This document shows, in pieces, positions 1 through 11,580 of a stretch of DNA of 64,000 nt; positions within the stretch are counted from its first letter, which is position 1; each line of letters opens with the position of its first letter. Where the stretch lies: NCBI GenBank assembly GCA_028023455.1, contig JAQFVV010012536.1, positions 1,572,001-1,636,000 on the forward strand, in the 5' to 3' direction. Below the pieces are notes generated by a model. The model made no database searches. It saw nothing but the letters and a program-made list of their open reading frames with translations, and was not told where the DNA came from. The DNA comes from Epiperipatus broadwayi (taxonomy: Eukaryota; Onychophora; Udeonychophora; Euonychophora; Peripatidae). The position numbers and the translations under genes were made by a program.

Positions 1-1320
1 TTTAAAAATATGTAACCAATATAATATTTAGGTGATATTTTTTTGTTGAATATTCTAGTAAGAGTGGGAAATATATGTTACTACTCAGCTGTCGATTGTG
101 CATTAATATATATATATATATATATTGATTGTCACACACCATTAGAGCAATGTAAGTGGAATCAGGAGACAGAGGAAAATGCATGCCTATACATAATTTG
201 ATGAATACAGTTGCAGTGAAGCAGCTATATATATATATATATAAAGTGAACAAGTGAACAACTTAATTTCTTGGGAGTTGGTAAGAAATTTCAAGCCCCA
301 CTATTGACAGAATTGAGCCCCATTCCATGGATCTTGGGCTTCAGAATCTATCACTTTACCACTATGCCAGAACATGTAGAGATCAAATAATCAAATAGTT
401 TACTGTTCAGGTGTTCATAAGGAGTTCAAGCATTAGAAGTGATGGTTGGGCTGTGGTCCTTGGATTTGAACACCAAACTTCATCACTCTACTTTGCATCA
501 AACCATACAAGGCAGTCACCATTTTGTTTATTTGAAGGAAATATGTCTTTTTTAAAAAATAATATTCAATTTCAATTCGTGGAGCGAAGTAAGACCACAA
601 CAATAGACTATAGTTGAAAAATAAAGGTAATAAATTACCAGTAAAAAATGAATGAAATGATAACATCTAAATGATTTGTAGGATGCATACAATAAGCTTT
701 CATCTACGGGTGACCATGAATGGTGCCCTCAATGCATTACTGCATCTGATATAATTGCAGAAATCAGTGGGTCCTTTACATTTGCAAATTCATGTCTGTA
801 GAGGACAAGAATACTCCCACAACACAAAGTGATGTGGTGTGTCCGACAAATCTTGTCCTTAATCATCCAATAGCCAAGGTGTCAAATAAATTTGTCTAGC
901 TGCACATTGACTGATGGTGTGGGCTTTCACGGAGGTGTGCCAGTGCAGATAAATGCTCAGGACTGTATAGAACCTGGCCCCTTGTATGGGTAGAGTAACG
1001 AAGTGGTACACCTTCGGATCCTTGATTTCAAGTAACACTATGTATCATAGTTCGTGTAAACTTCCGAAATAAAATTTATTTCTTAATAATAATAAAAAGT
1101 CACAAAAGGAATAGGTTATGTTTTATTTGAAAACAAATATATACAAGCTTAGCTAAAATAAAAAATGGCAAATACAATGAATTATGAGAGGAAAAGGAAA
1201 TGTTTTGATGAGTAAATTGTCCATATTTATAATGTCGACTATCAATCATGAATGTGATCAATATCTACTACAATTAACTTTAGATATGACTTTATTTAAT
1301 AACTCTAAACAATTATTTTT
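1..1320. other. AT-rich non-coding stretch
   Basis: I see no gene here. Short (TA)n tracts lie near 105-124 and 227-243. Around 461-473 the minus strand reads GGTGTTCAAATCC, which resembles a pol III B box, so a decayed tRNA-derived SINE is possible, but I found no matching A box or tail. The small open frames are short, AT-driven and lack recognisable domains. Confidence 0.4.
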
Positions 1321-1324
1321 ATAT

Positions 1325-2058
1325 AGTGATGCGATGTGATGTGATGTATTATGGCTGCTCCGTAAACGAAATCAAGAATATCTCAGCAATTATGCCCAGA
1401 TAAACCTGTTAGCCACTTTCTTTTACATTCCCCACTCTAAATTTACCCATAATCTGCTCTATCCCATTTCCACAACATAATCTTTGTCAACTCTATAACC
1501 TTTATATCTAAATCCCCTTTATCTTTTCCCAAACCCAGCATAAAAAACAATAATTCACTTTCTGTATAATCACTCTTTTCATATTTATTTTTCCACAACT
1601 TCATTATATGTACCCTTTCTGTTTTTAAACATTTACATTCAATTAACAAATGCCTAATATTTTCCAATTCCTTCCTTACATAATTTACAAAATAAATCAC
1701 CCATATTTTTCCATTTACATGTATATTCTTTTGTAGCTAAAGATCCTGTTCGAGCCTTAAACAATAAACTACTTTCCTTACTATTATCGTATACTAACTC
1801 CCACCTAATATTCTGTTTATTTCTATATATATTTAAACTCTTTTTACTCTCCATACTATTTCTTCATCTCTCTAACTCCCTAGTCTTTATTAATAAATGT
1901 ATTCTTTTATCCCATTCCTTACTATTATAACACTCAATAATCCTCTTAACACAATCATCCCATCTTTTGTACAAATATACTGATATAAATTCTTTATCCA
2001 AATCTTTTGCATACTGCATTACCTTTCTCACCCATCTTGTTACCTGCCCTTTACTCAT
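1325..2058 (-). pseudogene. LINE 3' end, decayed (family A, copy 1)
   Basis: Three overlapping minus-strand frames (about 1864-2058, 1654-1854, 1443-1700) read as successive parts of one broken protein. They include GQVTRWVRKVMQYAKDLDKE, then SSLLFKARTGSLATKEYTCK, then LCKEG followed by ENIRHLLIECKCL. The Cys/His spacing at the end resembles the zinc-knuckle tail that follows reverse transcriptase in many non-LTR retrotransposons. Frameshifts separate the pieces. The element ends near 1325 in short CATCACATC-type repeats, a simple-repeat tail. A second copy lies at 30970-31881 with the same order of motifs, which supports a repeat-family origin. No reverse transcriptase core is left here. Confidence 0.7.
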
Positions 2059-2149
2059 AACTCAATTAAATACAGTAGTGCCACCCAGTGCAAGCCATAG
2101 TAACCAATGAATGTTAAGAATATTTTTGCATAAAATCCCTATCTAGTTA

Positions 2150-2905
2150 GAAGACTGCATATGAACTTGGAGTCTGCATGTATATTCTGTAAAGGTAGTG
2201 AAGAAACCTTCTTGCATTTAGTTGAAGAATGCAGGGCCTTTCGGAAAATAAGAAATGAGTTTTTCATACTCCAATTTTAAATTTAAAAAATATAATGATA
2301 AATTATAAATTTCAACCCGAATAATGCAATGATAGTGATACACAAACTGAAAACAATATGGTCAGTTAGATGTTCTATGGTCTTTGATAATAAAAAGTAT
2401 AACAGGATTAGGAAACTGGACAAGGATTGGGATAAATATTTCAATCAGTGTCTAAAATACTTGCCTAGGAAGAATATGAAAAAAATTTGGAGTCACTCTG
2501 CACCAACAGTATGTGAGATATGGAATTAAATCTTCAAAATCCAAATATATGTTTAAGAAAAGTGATATGTAAATGGGCTTTAAATTAAATTCTAGCACCA
2601 CCATTATCCTAGTGTTTATAAAGAGGGAATGGGCCATTATAAATGAGCACTGGCTATCTATCTTAAGTAGAAATAAGTCGAAATTTGAAGGAAATTTTCA
2701 AGTCCTACATAACACTACATAATTTACAGAAAGAAAATCGGAAAAGGTAAGAAGGAAGAGCGGAGAAAGAGGAAAAGGAAAGAGAAAAAGAGGGGGAAGA
2801 AAAAGAGGGGGGGGAGGAAAAAGAAAAAATTAACATGTAATTAGTTCTTTTGTGTAAAATGTATATAGATTGTGTGTTTTAATAAAGGCCTTACTTAAAA
2901 TAAAA
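2150..2905 (+). pseudogene. LINE 3' end, decayed (zinc-knuckle tail)
   Basis: Frame 2150-2280 contains ESACIFCKGSEETFLHLVEE followed by C, giving a C-x2-C-x8-H-x4-C pattern typical of the C-terminal zinc knuckle of non-LTR retrotransposon polymerases. A further piece at 2329-2529 (IHKLKTIWSVRCSMVFDNKK) looks like the downstream continuation in another frame. The 3' untranslated part holds a polypurine tract, an AATAAA near 2880 and an A-rich end before 2910. It is 5' truncated and frameshifted, hence dead. It has integrated into a family B repeat. Confidence 0.65.
2741..2832 (+). repeat. Polypurine tract
   Basis: About 90 bases of almost pure A and G, including runs such as GAGGGGGAAGAAAAAGAGG. 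It lies within the 3' untranslated part of the LINE fragment. It could form triplex or H-DNA, but I see no evidence for a role. Confidence 0.8.
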
Positions 2906-2910
2906 TAAAA

Positions 2911-2970
2911 ATTCAATATTTCCAGAATAGTTTCTATCTTGTGGCTTTCATCAGTGAGTAGCCCACCTAG
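2911..2970 (-). ncRNA. Hammerhead-like motif, family B (degenerate)
   Basis: On the minus strand CTGATGA (2948-2954) is followed by AAGCCACAAGATA, then GAAAC and TATTC, then TGGAAATATTGAA. This matches the better family B copy at 19427-19483, with the self-complementary ACTAGTC changed to ACTATTC. The stem I partner on the 5' side is altered, so cleavage is doubtful. Confidence 0.4.
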
Positions 2971-3079
2971 ATTTTTAGGACCTAACACACACACACACAC
3001 CCCCAGCATCCATTTTTTAACTTTTTAAGAAATAGTGATCATGTATCAACTAATTAACAAATATTTTTAGTGCAAATTT

Positions 3080-3157
3080 TCACTACACTACTTTCATGCA
3101 AGGTAGGGACCAGTTTCTATCTAATTTTAACACCTTGTGGAAGTGTGTAATTATAAA
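3080..3157 (+). repeat. Partial family D repeat
   Basis: This shares the block CACTACACTACTTTCATGCA, then AGGTAGGGACCAGTTT, then CTTGTGGAAGTGTGTAATTA with copies at about 8795, 9846, 19960 (reverse) and 50505. It ends at the insertion point of the giant palindrome, suggesting that the palindrome inserted into or beside it. Confidence 0.55.
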
Positions 3158-3165
3158 CATATGAA
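3158..3165. repeat. Left target-site duplication CATATGAA
   Basis: CATATGAA here and at 8490-8497 immediately flanks the two ends of the 5.3 kb palindromic element. An 8-bp duplication is expected for hAT, P or Merlin-like transposition. Because CATATG is itself palindromic, part of the match could be an extension of the inverted ends. Confidence 0.7.
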
Positions 3166-3318
3166 GGTGCTGATTTAGTATGCGCTCACGGCCGCCATTT
3201 TGAATTACAAGAACCACCCAAACCATGCTGAAACATCCAACCGATAAATGACATCGCTCAAAATGGCCATTTTCGTAGGAAAAAAAAAACAAAAATCGGA
3301 ATTTTCATATTAGTCAAT

Positions 3319-3478
3319 CACGTGACTAAAATGGTAAAACATAAAAATCTTAATTTTCATATAAAAAAATCACGTGATTAAAATATTAAAACACAAAAAT
3401 CACAATTTTCATAAAAAAAAATCACGTGATTAAAATATTAAAACACAAAAATAGCAATTTAAAAAAAAAAATCACGTG
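3319..3478 (+). repeat. Four CACGTG sites about 51 bp apart (left arm)
   Basis: CACGTG occurs at 3319-3324, 3371-3376, 3423-3428 and 3473-3478, mostly inside AATCACGTGATT, as part of an approximately 51-bp tandem unit. CACGTG is the canonical E-box bound by bHLH-zip factors, but here it may simply be carried by the repeat unit. Confidence 0.75.
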
Positions 3479-3688
3479 ATTAAAATATTAAAACACAAAA
3501 TCGTATATGCCAAAAGATTATAACTTATAAAATCTGAATGCTAAAAATGGTAAAAAATAATGATGAAAAGATTTTAAGCAATAATTATATTTTCATTCAC
3601 TTATAGAAATGGAATCACGAGACCAAAAAGGCGGTAAAGATCTTGAATACACGTTATCTACATCAATCTTTTTAAAAAAATCATAAAT

Positions 3689-4300
3689 GCTATAAATCCA
3701 AGCATTGATAGCAAATCTCAAAAAATTAAAAACGCTATAAATCTAAGCATTGTAATAGCAAATCTCAAAAAATCAAAAATGCTATAAATCCAAGCATTGA
3801 TAGCAAATCTCAAAAAATTAAAAACGCTATAAATCTAAGCATTGTAATAGCAAATCTCAAAAAAATCAAAAATGCTATAAATCCAAGCATTGTAATAGCA
3901 AATCTCAAAAAATTAAAAACGCTATAAATCTAAGCATTGTAATAGCAAATCTCAAAAAATCAAAAATGCTATAAATCCAAGCATTGATAGCAAATCTCAA
4001 AAAATTAAAAACACTATAAATCTAAGCATTCCAAGCATTGATAGCAAATCTCAAAAAATTAAAAACGCTATAAATCTAAGCATTGTAATAGCAAATCTCA
4101 AAAAATCAAAAATGCTATAAATCCAAGCATTGATAGCAAATCTCAAAAAATTAAAAACGCTATAAATCTAAGCATTGTAATAGTAAATCTCAAAAAATCA
4201 AAAACACTATAAATCCAAGCATTGTAATAGCAAATCTCAAAAAATCAAAAACACTATAAATCCAAGCATTGTAATAGTAAATCTCAAAAAATTAACGTAT
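3689..4300 (+). repeat. 45/47-bp minisatellite, left arm
   Basis: Tandem units of the form GCTATAAATCCAAGCATTG, then (TA)ATAGCAAATCTC, then AAAAAATCAAAAAT. Unit length alternates between 45 and 47 bp depending on GATAGC versus GTAATAGC, and CCAAGC alternates with CTAAGC. About thirteen units are present. The inverse array is at 6737-7975. Confidence 0.85.
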
Positions 4301-5380
4301 CTTACGGCATTTAAAAATAAATCATAAATGCTATTTGCAAAAAGAAAGCTTATTCCTGTCTTCAACAGTATATACTAAATCAGTATTTTAAAAAACAATA
4401 TTTAAAAACTATAATGCTATAAATCAGACATTGTAACGTAACATTAAACAGCCTAAAATGCTACAATGGAAAAAAGTGCGGTAAAAGGAAAAAAAAGCAA
4501 AAGAAGAAGCTAATATTGAAAATTAAAAAAAATTACACAATCCTTTAAAATAAATCAAAAACGGTAATTTATAGAGTGATAATCAAACATTGTAATTGTA
4601 AATCTCAAAAAAATTAACTTATGTTAAGGCATTTTTTAAAAAAAAATCGTAAATGATATTTACAAAAACCCTTTAAAATATAGCGATCACTAGAAAAATA
4701 ATAAATGTTATTTTAAAAAGCTCAGTCCGGTCTAGCAACGCTATATACTAAATCAGTATTATAATTTTAAAAAATTATATTGGTAAATGTGAAATGGCGG
4801 GAACACCCATCACTTTCAACACTATCAACAAATAAAAAACCTAATTAACTTATTTTTAAAAATATAATATTTTACATTTGGCTTTGGGATTATCCCTCTA
4901 ACTAAGAGTTATAATAATGAATCACAAATCTGAATAATAGACAGTTAGCATTTATTTAAGTAATTTTTTACCAATATTTTAAGAATTTTAAAAAAATTAC
5001 CAACATTCTCAATCGGATGGATGGTCGTCACTCAGGCTAAATTTGGTTCTTCCTAAATCTCTTCATTACTGCAACAGCACAAGCCATCAACAAATTATAC
5101 TTTTAAGATTTAGGTTTATTACTGTAAAGATGATGACAGTAAAATTAATTTATTCAGGAAATATCGCAGCTTGATATGGTCTCTTTCAAATTTATTTTTA
5201 AAACTGTGTATTTGGGTCTCACACAAATAAGAGCTGGTATGTATGACGTAAGATAATTTCCAAGAATTAGAGTTTGGGATGGGCCTTTCTCTTACTAAGA
5301 TAAAAGTGTTAAGTTAAACTTTCAAATTTAAAAAAAAGCAACTGTAAACCAGCTAATAGACTTTTATGCCTCAAGCCTAA

Positions 5381-6063
5381 CTAGTCATCAAATGCAAAAG
5401 AGGGGTAAAAATTTATAATAAATTAATGATTTAAAAATATAATCGCACTGTAACATATTATACGTCACAACTTGTACTCATATATATATATATGTATGCC
5501 GATACATGTATTACTTTTAAGATTTTAGTTTTAACACTTTAAAGACACAAGTAAAATTATTTGGTAATTTATTATAAAAAAATATAAAAATAAATTAATG
5601 ATTTAAAAATATAATCGCACTATAACATATTACAAGTCACAACTTGTACTCATATATATTTATTCCGAAAATATTGCAAAAACAAAAAAGACCTTTTCAT
5701 TCATTAATATTAAAAAAAAAAAAAAAGAAATATAAAGGGTGTGTGTTCATGTGATCATATGATTTGAAAATGGGTATATGAATGACTAATAAAATATATT
5801 CTTTATATTCACTTATTGTTGCTAATTCTGTCTATCATTCCGTTTCACCTTTTAAGTATCATAGTAGGCCTGTTTGTCAAATTCAAACCCATCCCAGGCC
5901 ATGTGTATAATCCTATAATAATGAACATTGATGTATAATAACGTATGTTTACGTATATGTGCGCACATCTAATATATGAATAAATATATTTATATATGAG
6001 ATGTGTGCACATACACATATGTTATTATACATCAAAATACATTATTAAAAGATTACATACGTA
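5381..6063. other. Centre of the palindromic element
   Basis: The inverted arms stop near 5380 and 6064. The centre contains a direct repeat of about 75 bp beginning ATAAATTAATGATTTAAAAA at about 5419 and 5589. Near 5935-6030 lies a smaller palindrome around ATATGTGCGCACAT and ATGTGTGCACATACACATAT. No coding potential is seen. Confidence 0.6.
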
Positions 6064-6736
6064 ATGATGTTAGGCTTGAAGCATAAAAGTCCATTAGCTG
6101 GTTTACAGTTGTTGTTTTTTAAATTTGAAAGTTTAACTTAACACTTTTATCTTAGTAAGACAAAGGCCCATCCCAAACTCTAATTCTTGGAAATTATCTT
6201 ACGTCACACATAGCTGCTGTTATTTGTGTGAGACTTAAATACACAGTTTTAAAAATAAATTTGAAAGAGACCATATCAAGCTGCTATATTTCCTGAATAA
6301 ATTAATTTTACTGTCATCTTCTTTACAGTAATAAACCTAAATCTTAAAAGTATAATTTGTTGATGGCTTGTGCTGTTGCAGTAATGAAGAAGAGATCTAG
6401 GAAGAACCAAATTTAGCCTGAGTGACGACCATCCATCCGATTGAGAATGTTGGTAATTTTTTTAAAATTCTTAAAATATTGGTAAAAAATTACTTAAATA
6501 AATGCTAACTGTCTATTAATTTTCAATATTAGCTTCTTTTGCTTTTTTTTCTTTTCCCGCACTTTTTTCCATTGTAGCATTATAGGCTGTTTAATGTTAC
6601 GTTACAATGTCTGATTTATAGCATTATAGTTTTTAAATATTGTTTTTTAAAATACTGATTTAGTATATATTGTTGAAGACAGGAATAAAGCTTTCTTTTT
6701 GCAAATAGCATTTATGATTTATTTTTAAATGCCGTA

Positions 6737-7975
6737 ATATACGTTAATTTTTTGAGATTTACTATTACAATGCTTGGATTTATAGTGTTTTGATTTTTTG
6801 AGATTTACTATTACAATGCTTAGATTTATAGCGTTTTTAATTTTTTGAGATTTGCTATTACAATGCTTAGATTTATAGTGTTTTTGATTTTTTAATTTTT
6901 TGAGATTTGCTATTACAATGCTTAGATTTATAGCATTTTTAATTTTTTGAGATTTGCTATTACAATGCTTAGGTTTATAGCGTTTTTAATTTTTTGAGAT
7001 TTGCTATTACAATGCTTAGATTTATAGCGTTTTTAATTTTTGAGATTTGCTATTACAATGCTTAGATTTATAGCATTTTTAATTTTTTGAGATTTGCTAT
7101 TACAATGCTTAGGTTTATAGCGTTTTTAATTTTTTGAGATTTGCTATCAATGCTTGGATTTATAGCATTTTTAATTTTTTGAGATTTGCTATTACAATGC
7201 TTAGATTTATAGCGTTTTTAATTTTTTGAGATTTGCTATCAATGCTTGGATTTATAGCATTTTTGATTTTTTAATTTTTTGAGATTTGCTATTACAATGC
7301 TTAGATTTATAGCATTTTTAATTTTTTGAGATTTGCTATTACAATGCTTAGATTTATAGCATTTTTAATTTTTTGAGATTTGCTATTACAATGCTTAGAT
7401 TTATAGCATTTTTAATTTTTTGAGATTTGCTATTACAATGCTTAGGTTTATAGCGTTTTTAATTTTTTGAGATTTGCTATTACAATGCTTAGATTTATAG
7501 CATTTTTAATTTTTTGAGATTTGCTATTACAATGCTTAGATTTATAGCGTTTTTAATTTTTGAGATTTGCTATTACAATGCTTAGATTTATAGCATTTTT
7601 AATTTTTTGAGATTTGCTATTACAATGCTTAGATTTATAGCGTTTTTAATTTTTTGAGATTTGCTATCAATGCTTGGATTTATAGCATTTTTGATTTTTT
7701 GAGATTTGCTATTACAATGCTTAGATTTATAGCGTTTTTAATTTTTTGAGATTTGCTATTACAATGCTTAGATTTATAGCATTTTTAATTTTTTGAGATT
7801 TGCTATTACAATGCTTAGATTTATAGCGTTTTTAATTTTTTGAGATTTGCTATCAATGCTTGGATTTATAGCATTTTTGATTTTTTGAGATTTGCTATTA
7901 CAATGCTTAGATTTATAGCGTTTTTAATTTTTTGAGATTTGCTATCAATGCTTGGATTTATAGTATTTTTGATTT
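6737..7975 (-). repeat. 45/47-bp minisatellite, right arm (expanded)
   Basis: This is the inverse of the left-arm array, with units reading ATGCTTAGATTTATAGCGTT then TTTAATTTTTTGAGATTTGC. It is about twice as long as the left array. Higher-order alternation of TTGGATTTATAGCAT and TTAGATTTATAGCGT units is visible, so it expanded by block duplication after the palindrome formed. Confidence 0.85.
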
Positions 7976-8174
7976 TTTTAAAAAGATTGATGTAGATAAT
8001 GTGTATTCAAGATCTTTACCGCCTTTTTGGTCTCGTGATTCCATTTCTATAAGTGAATGAAAATATAATTATTGCTTAAAATCTTTTCATCATTATTTTT
8101 TACCATTTTTAGCATTCAGATTTTATAAGTTATAATCTTTTGGCATATACGATTTTGTGTTTTAATATTTTAAT

Positions 8175-8336
8175 CACGTGATTTTTTTTTAAAATTAAAA
8201 TTGCTATTTTTGTGTTTTAATATTTTAATCACGTGATTTTTTTATGAAAATTGTGATTTTTGTGTTTTAATATTTTAATCACGTGATTTTTTTAATGAAA
8301 ATTAAGATTTTTATGTTTTACCATTTTAGTCACGTG
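8175..8336 (-). repeat. Four CACGTG sites (right arm)
   Basis: CACGTG at 8175-8180, 8230-8235, 8280-8285 and 8331-8336 mirrors the left arm set, with similar spacing. Confidence 0.75.
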
Positions 8337-8489
8337 ATTGACTAATATGAAAATTCCGATTTTTGTTTTTTTTTTCCTACGAAAATGGCCATTTTAAGCG
8401 ATGTCATTTATCGGTTGGATGTTTCAGCATAGTTTGGGTGGTTCTTGTAATTCAAAATGGCGGCCGTGAGCGCATACTAAATCGACACC

Positions 8490-8497
8490 CATATGAA
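8490..8497. repeat. Right target-site duplication CATATGAA
   Basis: This matches 3158-3165 exactly and abuts the right end of the palindromic element. Confidence 0.7.
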
Positions 8498-8794
8498 TGT
8501 TTGGAGAGTATGGTTGAAGCAATATGAGTTGTGTAATTGTAACTAAGAGAAGTGATTATCTCACAAGTTTGGATAGATTTGATCATTAAGATATAAGTTG
8601 ATTTCTGGGCTCACAAAATATAATTTGGTATCTTATTTATTTTATTTTGGTTTGAAGGCATAGTAGGAATTTCAACTTAAATGATAAAGTTCTCCAAGTC
8701 TGATTAAATGTTTTTATGGTGTTATTTATATGAAGTAGTTTTTTTGTTTTTGTTTTGTTCATTGTCATTGTTTAGTTATTTTGTAATAACTGTT

Positions 8795-8992
8795 GAGCAA
8801 TATTTCTGTAGTGTAATTTTCACTATACCACTCTCATGCAAAGTAGGGACTGGTTTATATCCACTTTCCATTGTGGAGTGGTATAATCATAAACATATGA
8901 CTAAAGTCATGTGAAAAAAATTTATGATCCCTAAGATGCACATTTTGTGCTGAACTAGCATTCATCAGTTGGCCCAGATCACATTCTTTTAC
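8795..8992 (-). mobile_element. Family D repeat with hammerhead relic
   Basis: This contains the block AATATTTCTGTAGTGTAATT, then CTCTCATGCAAAGTAGGGAC, shared with four other places. At 8924-8992 the minus strand reads GTGATC, TGG, GCCAA, CTGATGA, then ATGCTAGTTCAGCAC, AAAATGTGCATC, TTAGG, GATCA. The layout equals family C hammerheads, but GAAA has become AAAA, which should abolish catalysis. Confidence 0.55.
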
Positions 8993-9015
8993 ACACAGCT
9001 TTACCATTGTTCAGT

Positions 9016-9720
<705 letters not shown>

Positions 9721-10254
9721 GGAATTATTACAGTTTAGCAGATAAGGGTCAAACTTACTGCCCTCACAGCTTTGATACAAACCACTTGATGGAAATATAT
9801 TAATAGTTTTTATTATTCATTCAATAGACTAGAGATTATTCATATAATGAATAATATTTCTGTAGTGTAACTTTCATTACACCACTCTCATACAAAGTAC
9901 AGGCTTCTAGTCTACTGAATGACTAATAAAAAATATTAATATAACTGCTAAACAGTTTCATATTATTTTATTTATTTATACTTTGATAATAAAGTTATAT
10001 TTGGTTATCATTTATTTGGTGTAACTTATTTTCATTTACATCAACATTTATTTTGAACTTGATAAATATTTATTAATACCAATTCTTATGAATTAATTCA
10101 TAATTTCTTCATATGTTATCTTTACTTTTATCCACATAATATTTGATATTTGCCTCATGATTCAGCTAGCTGCAATGGGTATATGTAACCAGATTAGGAT
10201 TACTTTGCATGAACGTAGGATAGGGAAATGTCATAATTTGCATTGATTCATAGT
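9721..10254. other. AT-rich stretch with a partial family D copy
   Basis: A family D fragment (AATAATATTTCTGTAGTGTA, then CACCACTCTCATACAAAG) lies at about 9846-9900, followed by GACTAATAAAAAATATTAAT, which also follows the copies near 20045 and 50690. Otherwise I see nothing. Confidence 0.5.
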
Positions 10255-10440
10255 GTAATATATAAGGGATTTGAATTCAGACTTTCACACGACCCTCACT
10301 TTCCCTGCCATCTCATATTGCTGACCCACCTGATCATACACATGTTGAAAAGGTAAATAATTACCAATATATGTATTTCATGCTAAACCAGCAATCATCA
10401 GTTGGTCCAGATTACTATCTCTACACATATATACAATAAT
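10255..10440 (-). mobile_element. Family C repeat with hammerhead core
   Basis: On the minus strand (10355-10419) the order is GTAATC, TGG, ACCAA, CTGATGA, TTGCTGGTTTAGCAT, GAAA, TACATATA, TTGGT, AATTATT. ACCAA pairs with TTGGT and GTAATC partly with AATTATT, giving stem I with an unpaired TGG, and TGCT pairs with AGCA in stem II. Farther along (plus 10268-10300) GGGATTTGAATTCAGACTTT is the inverse of a tRNA-like B box (GAATTCAAATCCC). The copy is divergent, with a T-T mismatch at the base of stem II. Confidence 0.6.
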
Positions 10441-10829
10441 GTATAAATGTTATAAGATGGGATAGATAGATAAATACGTTTTAGTACTCGATTAAATATT
10501 TATTGTTAATGCTTCCTCATATATAAAAGTGAAATAGTTAAAATATATATTCTTTATATATACCTATGACTTCCCTCAAATTCAAGCTACAGTACAAATT
10601 TAAAATTGGAAAATTGGAGGGAACATTTTTATATACTTAAATAGGAACTAAAAGAAAAATGTGAACAGGGAATCCAAGAATAAATTGTTTATCAACAATC
10701 GTAATACTATGCACACAGTAGGATTGTAAAATTGGAAAAAATAAATAAAAATGATTTTATAATAGGGTATTGAAATTAATACATATTTTTATTTACTTAA
10801 ATTGAAATTAAAATGAGGAACTCCCAAAT

Positions 10830-11035
10830 AAACTTCTATTAACGATCATAATATATATGTGTGTGTGTGGGTGTGTGTAGAGCGTAAAACAAAGGTGCTA
10901 TTAATGGGAGTTAGAGATCGGTAGAAATAAGATATTAAAATATTCACTACTCCCAAATAAACTGCTATCAATGATCATAATATTATACATATGTATAGAG
11001 CATAAAACAAAGATGCTATTATTGGAAGTGGGAGA
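10830..11035 (+). repeat. Two diverged units of about 130 bp
   Basis: ACTCCCAAATAAACTTCTAT at about 10820 and ACTCCCAAATAAACTGCTAT at about 10950 start two similar segments, both containing GATCATAATAT and AGAGC(A/G)TAAAACAAAG. A short GT-rich run lies at 10858-10880. Confidence 0.6.
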
Positions 11036-11580
11036 TTGGCAGAACCGCTAATCAGTTTCTCGTCTACAGAAGAGGGTTCTCAAAATTGGACACACAGTGT
11101 CAGCTATCTAAAAGAGAGGAAGAATTCTTTCCGCACCTACAACATAACTGCCATTTTTTCTATCCGCTTAGACTTATGCTTAAAGAAAAATTGCCAGTTG
11201 GCACCCATAACTTCTTGTCGCTTAAAAATGCTTTCAACACTGGAGTTTTCTCCATCATCAGATTAGCCACCTTTGTGACATTCGCTCTGTGGGTCACCAG
11301 ATGTGAACATGTTTTTGTTTAAACAGATCTCAACATCTGCCAGACCTTCTGTGGCATATTAGGCAAAATCAAGGACAAAGACAAATTATTAACACCTGAA
11401 GCACTTTTTTAAGATACCTGGTCAAGAATAGGCTTCAATATAGAATAGAAAGTTAGCCTAATATGCAAGACTGCCTAGATTAACTTTGAACTAACTGATA
11501 TAGGTCTCGATCTATCTTTTTCTCCAAGATTAAATGTATATATGTGTATATGAATAAATATTTATAAACTTAATAAAAAA
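11036..11580 (+). pseudogene. LINE 3' end, decayed (family of 17921 copy)
   Basis: Frame 11086-11322 gives CQLSKREEEFFPHLQHNCHF, a decayed C-x-x-S...H-x4-C knuckle, and RLATFVTFALWVTRCEHVF. The latter aligns by eye with RLSRFLNYAIWVTHCKLIME in the copy at 17921-18268, so both belong to one LINE family. After an in-frame stop, further matching codons (KIKDKDKLLTPEA, DTW) are visible at 11360-11420. An AATAAA near 11550 and an A-rich end near 11580 mark the 3' end. Confidence 0.65.

Larger units (their letters stand above)
2070..2990. mobile_element. Short repeat family B, copy 1, split by a LINE
   Basis: Family B is recognised from five copies in this window by shared blocks: a start near GTRGYRCCACTCAGTGCAAGC, a middle AAAATCCCTATCTAGT and a later block with CTTGTGGCTTTCATCAGTGA. 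Here the first part is at about 2070-2152 and the second at about 2911-2990. A LINE 3' end (2150-2905) sits between them, with about ten bases of the repeat missing at the junction. The second part carries a hammerhead-like core on the minus strand. Confidence 0.6.
3166..8489. mobile_element. 5.3 kb palindromic (foldback) DNA element
   Basis: The left arm starts GGTGCTGATTTAGTATGCGC and the right end is its near-exact inverse (GCGCATACTAAATCGACACC). The inversion continues through the CGGCCGCCATTTTGAATTAC block, repeated CACGTG sites, minisatellites and a non-repetitive inner arm (about 4980-5380 against 6064-6460). The two arms cover roughly 2.2 and 2.4 kb around a 0.7 kb centre. An 8-bp direct repeat flanks it. 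No open frame of note lies inside, so it is non-autonomous. The short ends and 8-bp duplication fit a foldback DNA transposon mobilised by a hAT-, P- or Merlin-type transposase; the superfamily is inference. Confidence 0.85.

Noticed and set aside
3689-4300. CRISPR-like array of regularly spaced repeats
   Set aside because: Units are contiguous tandem copies without unique spacers, in a eukaryotic transposon; it is a minisatellite.
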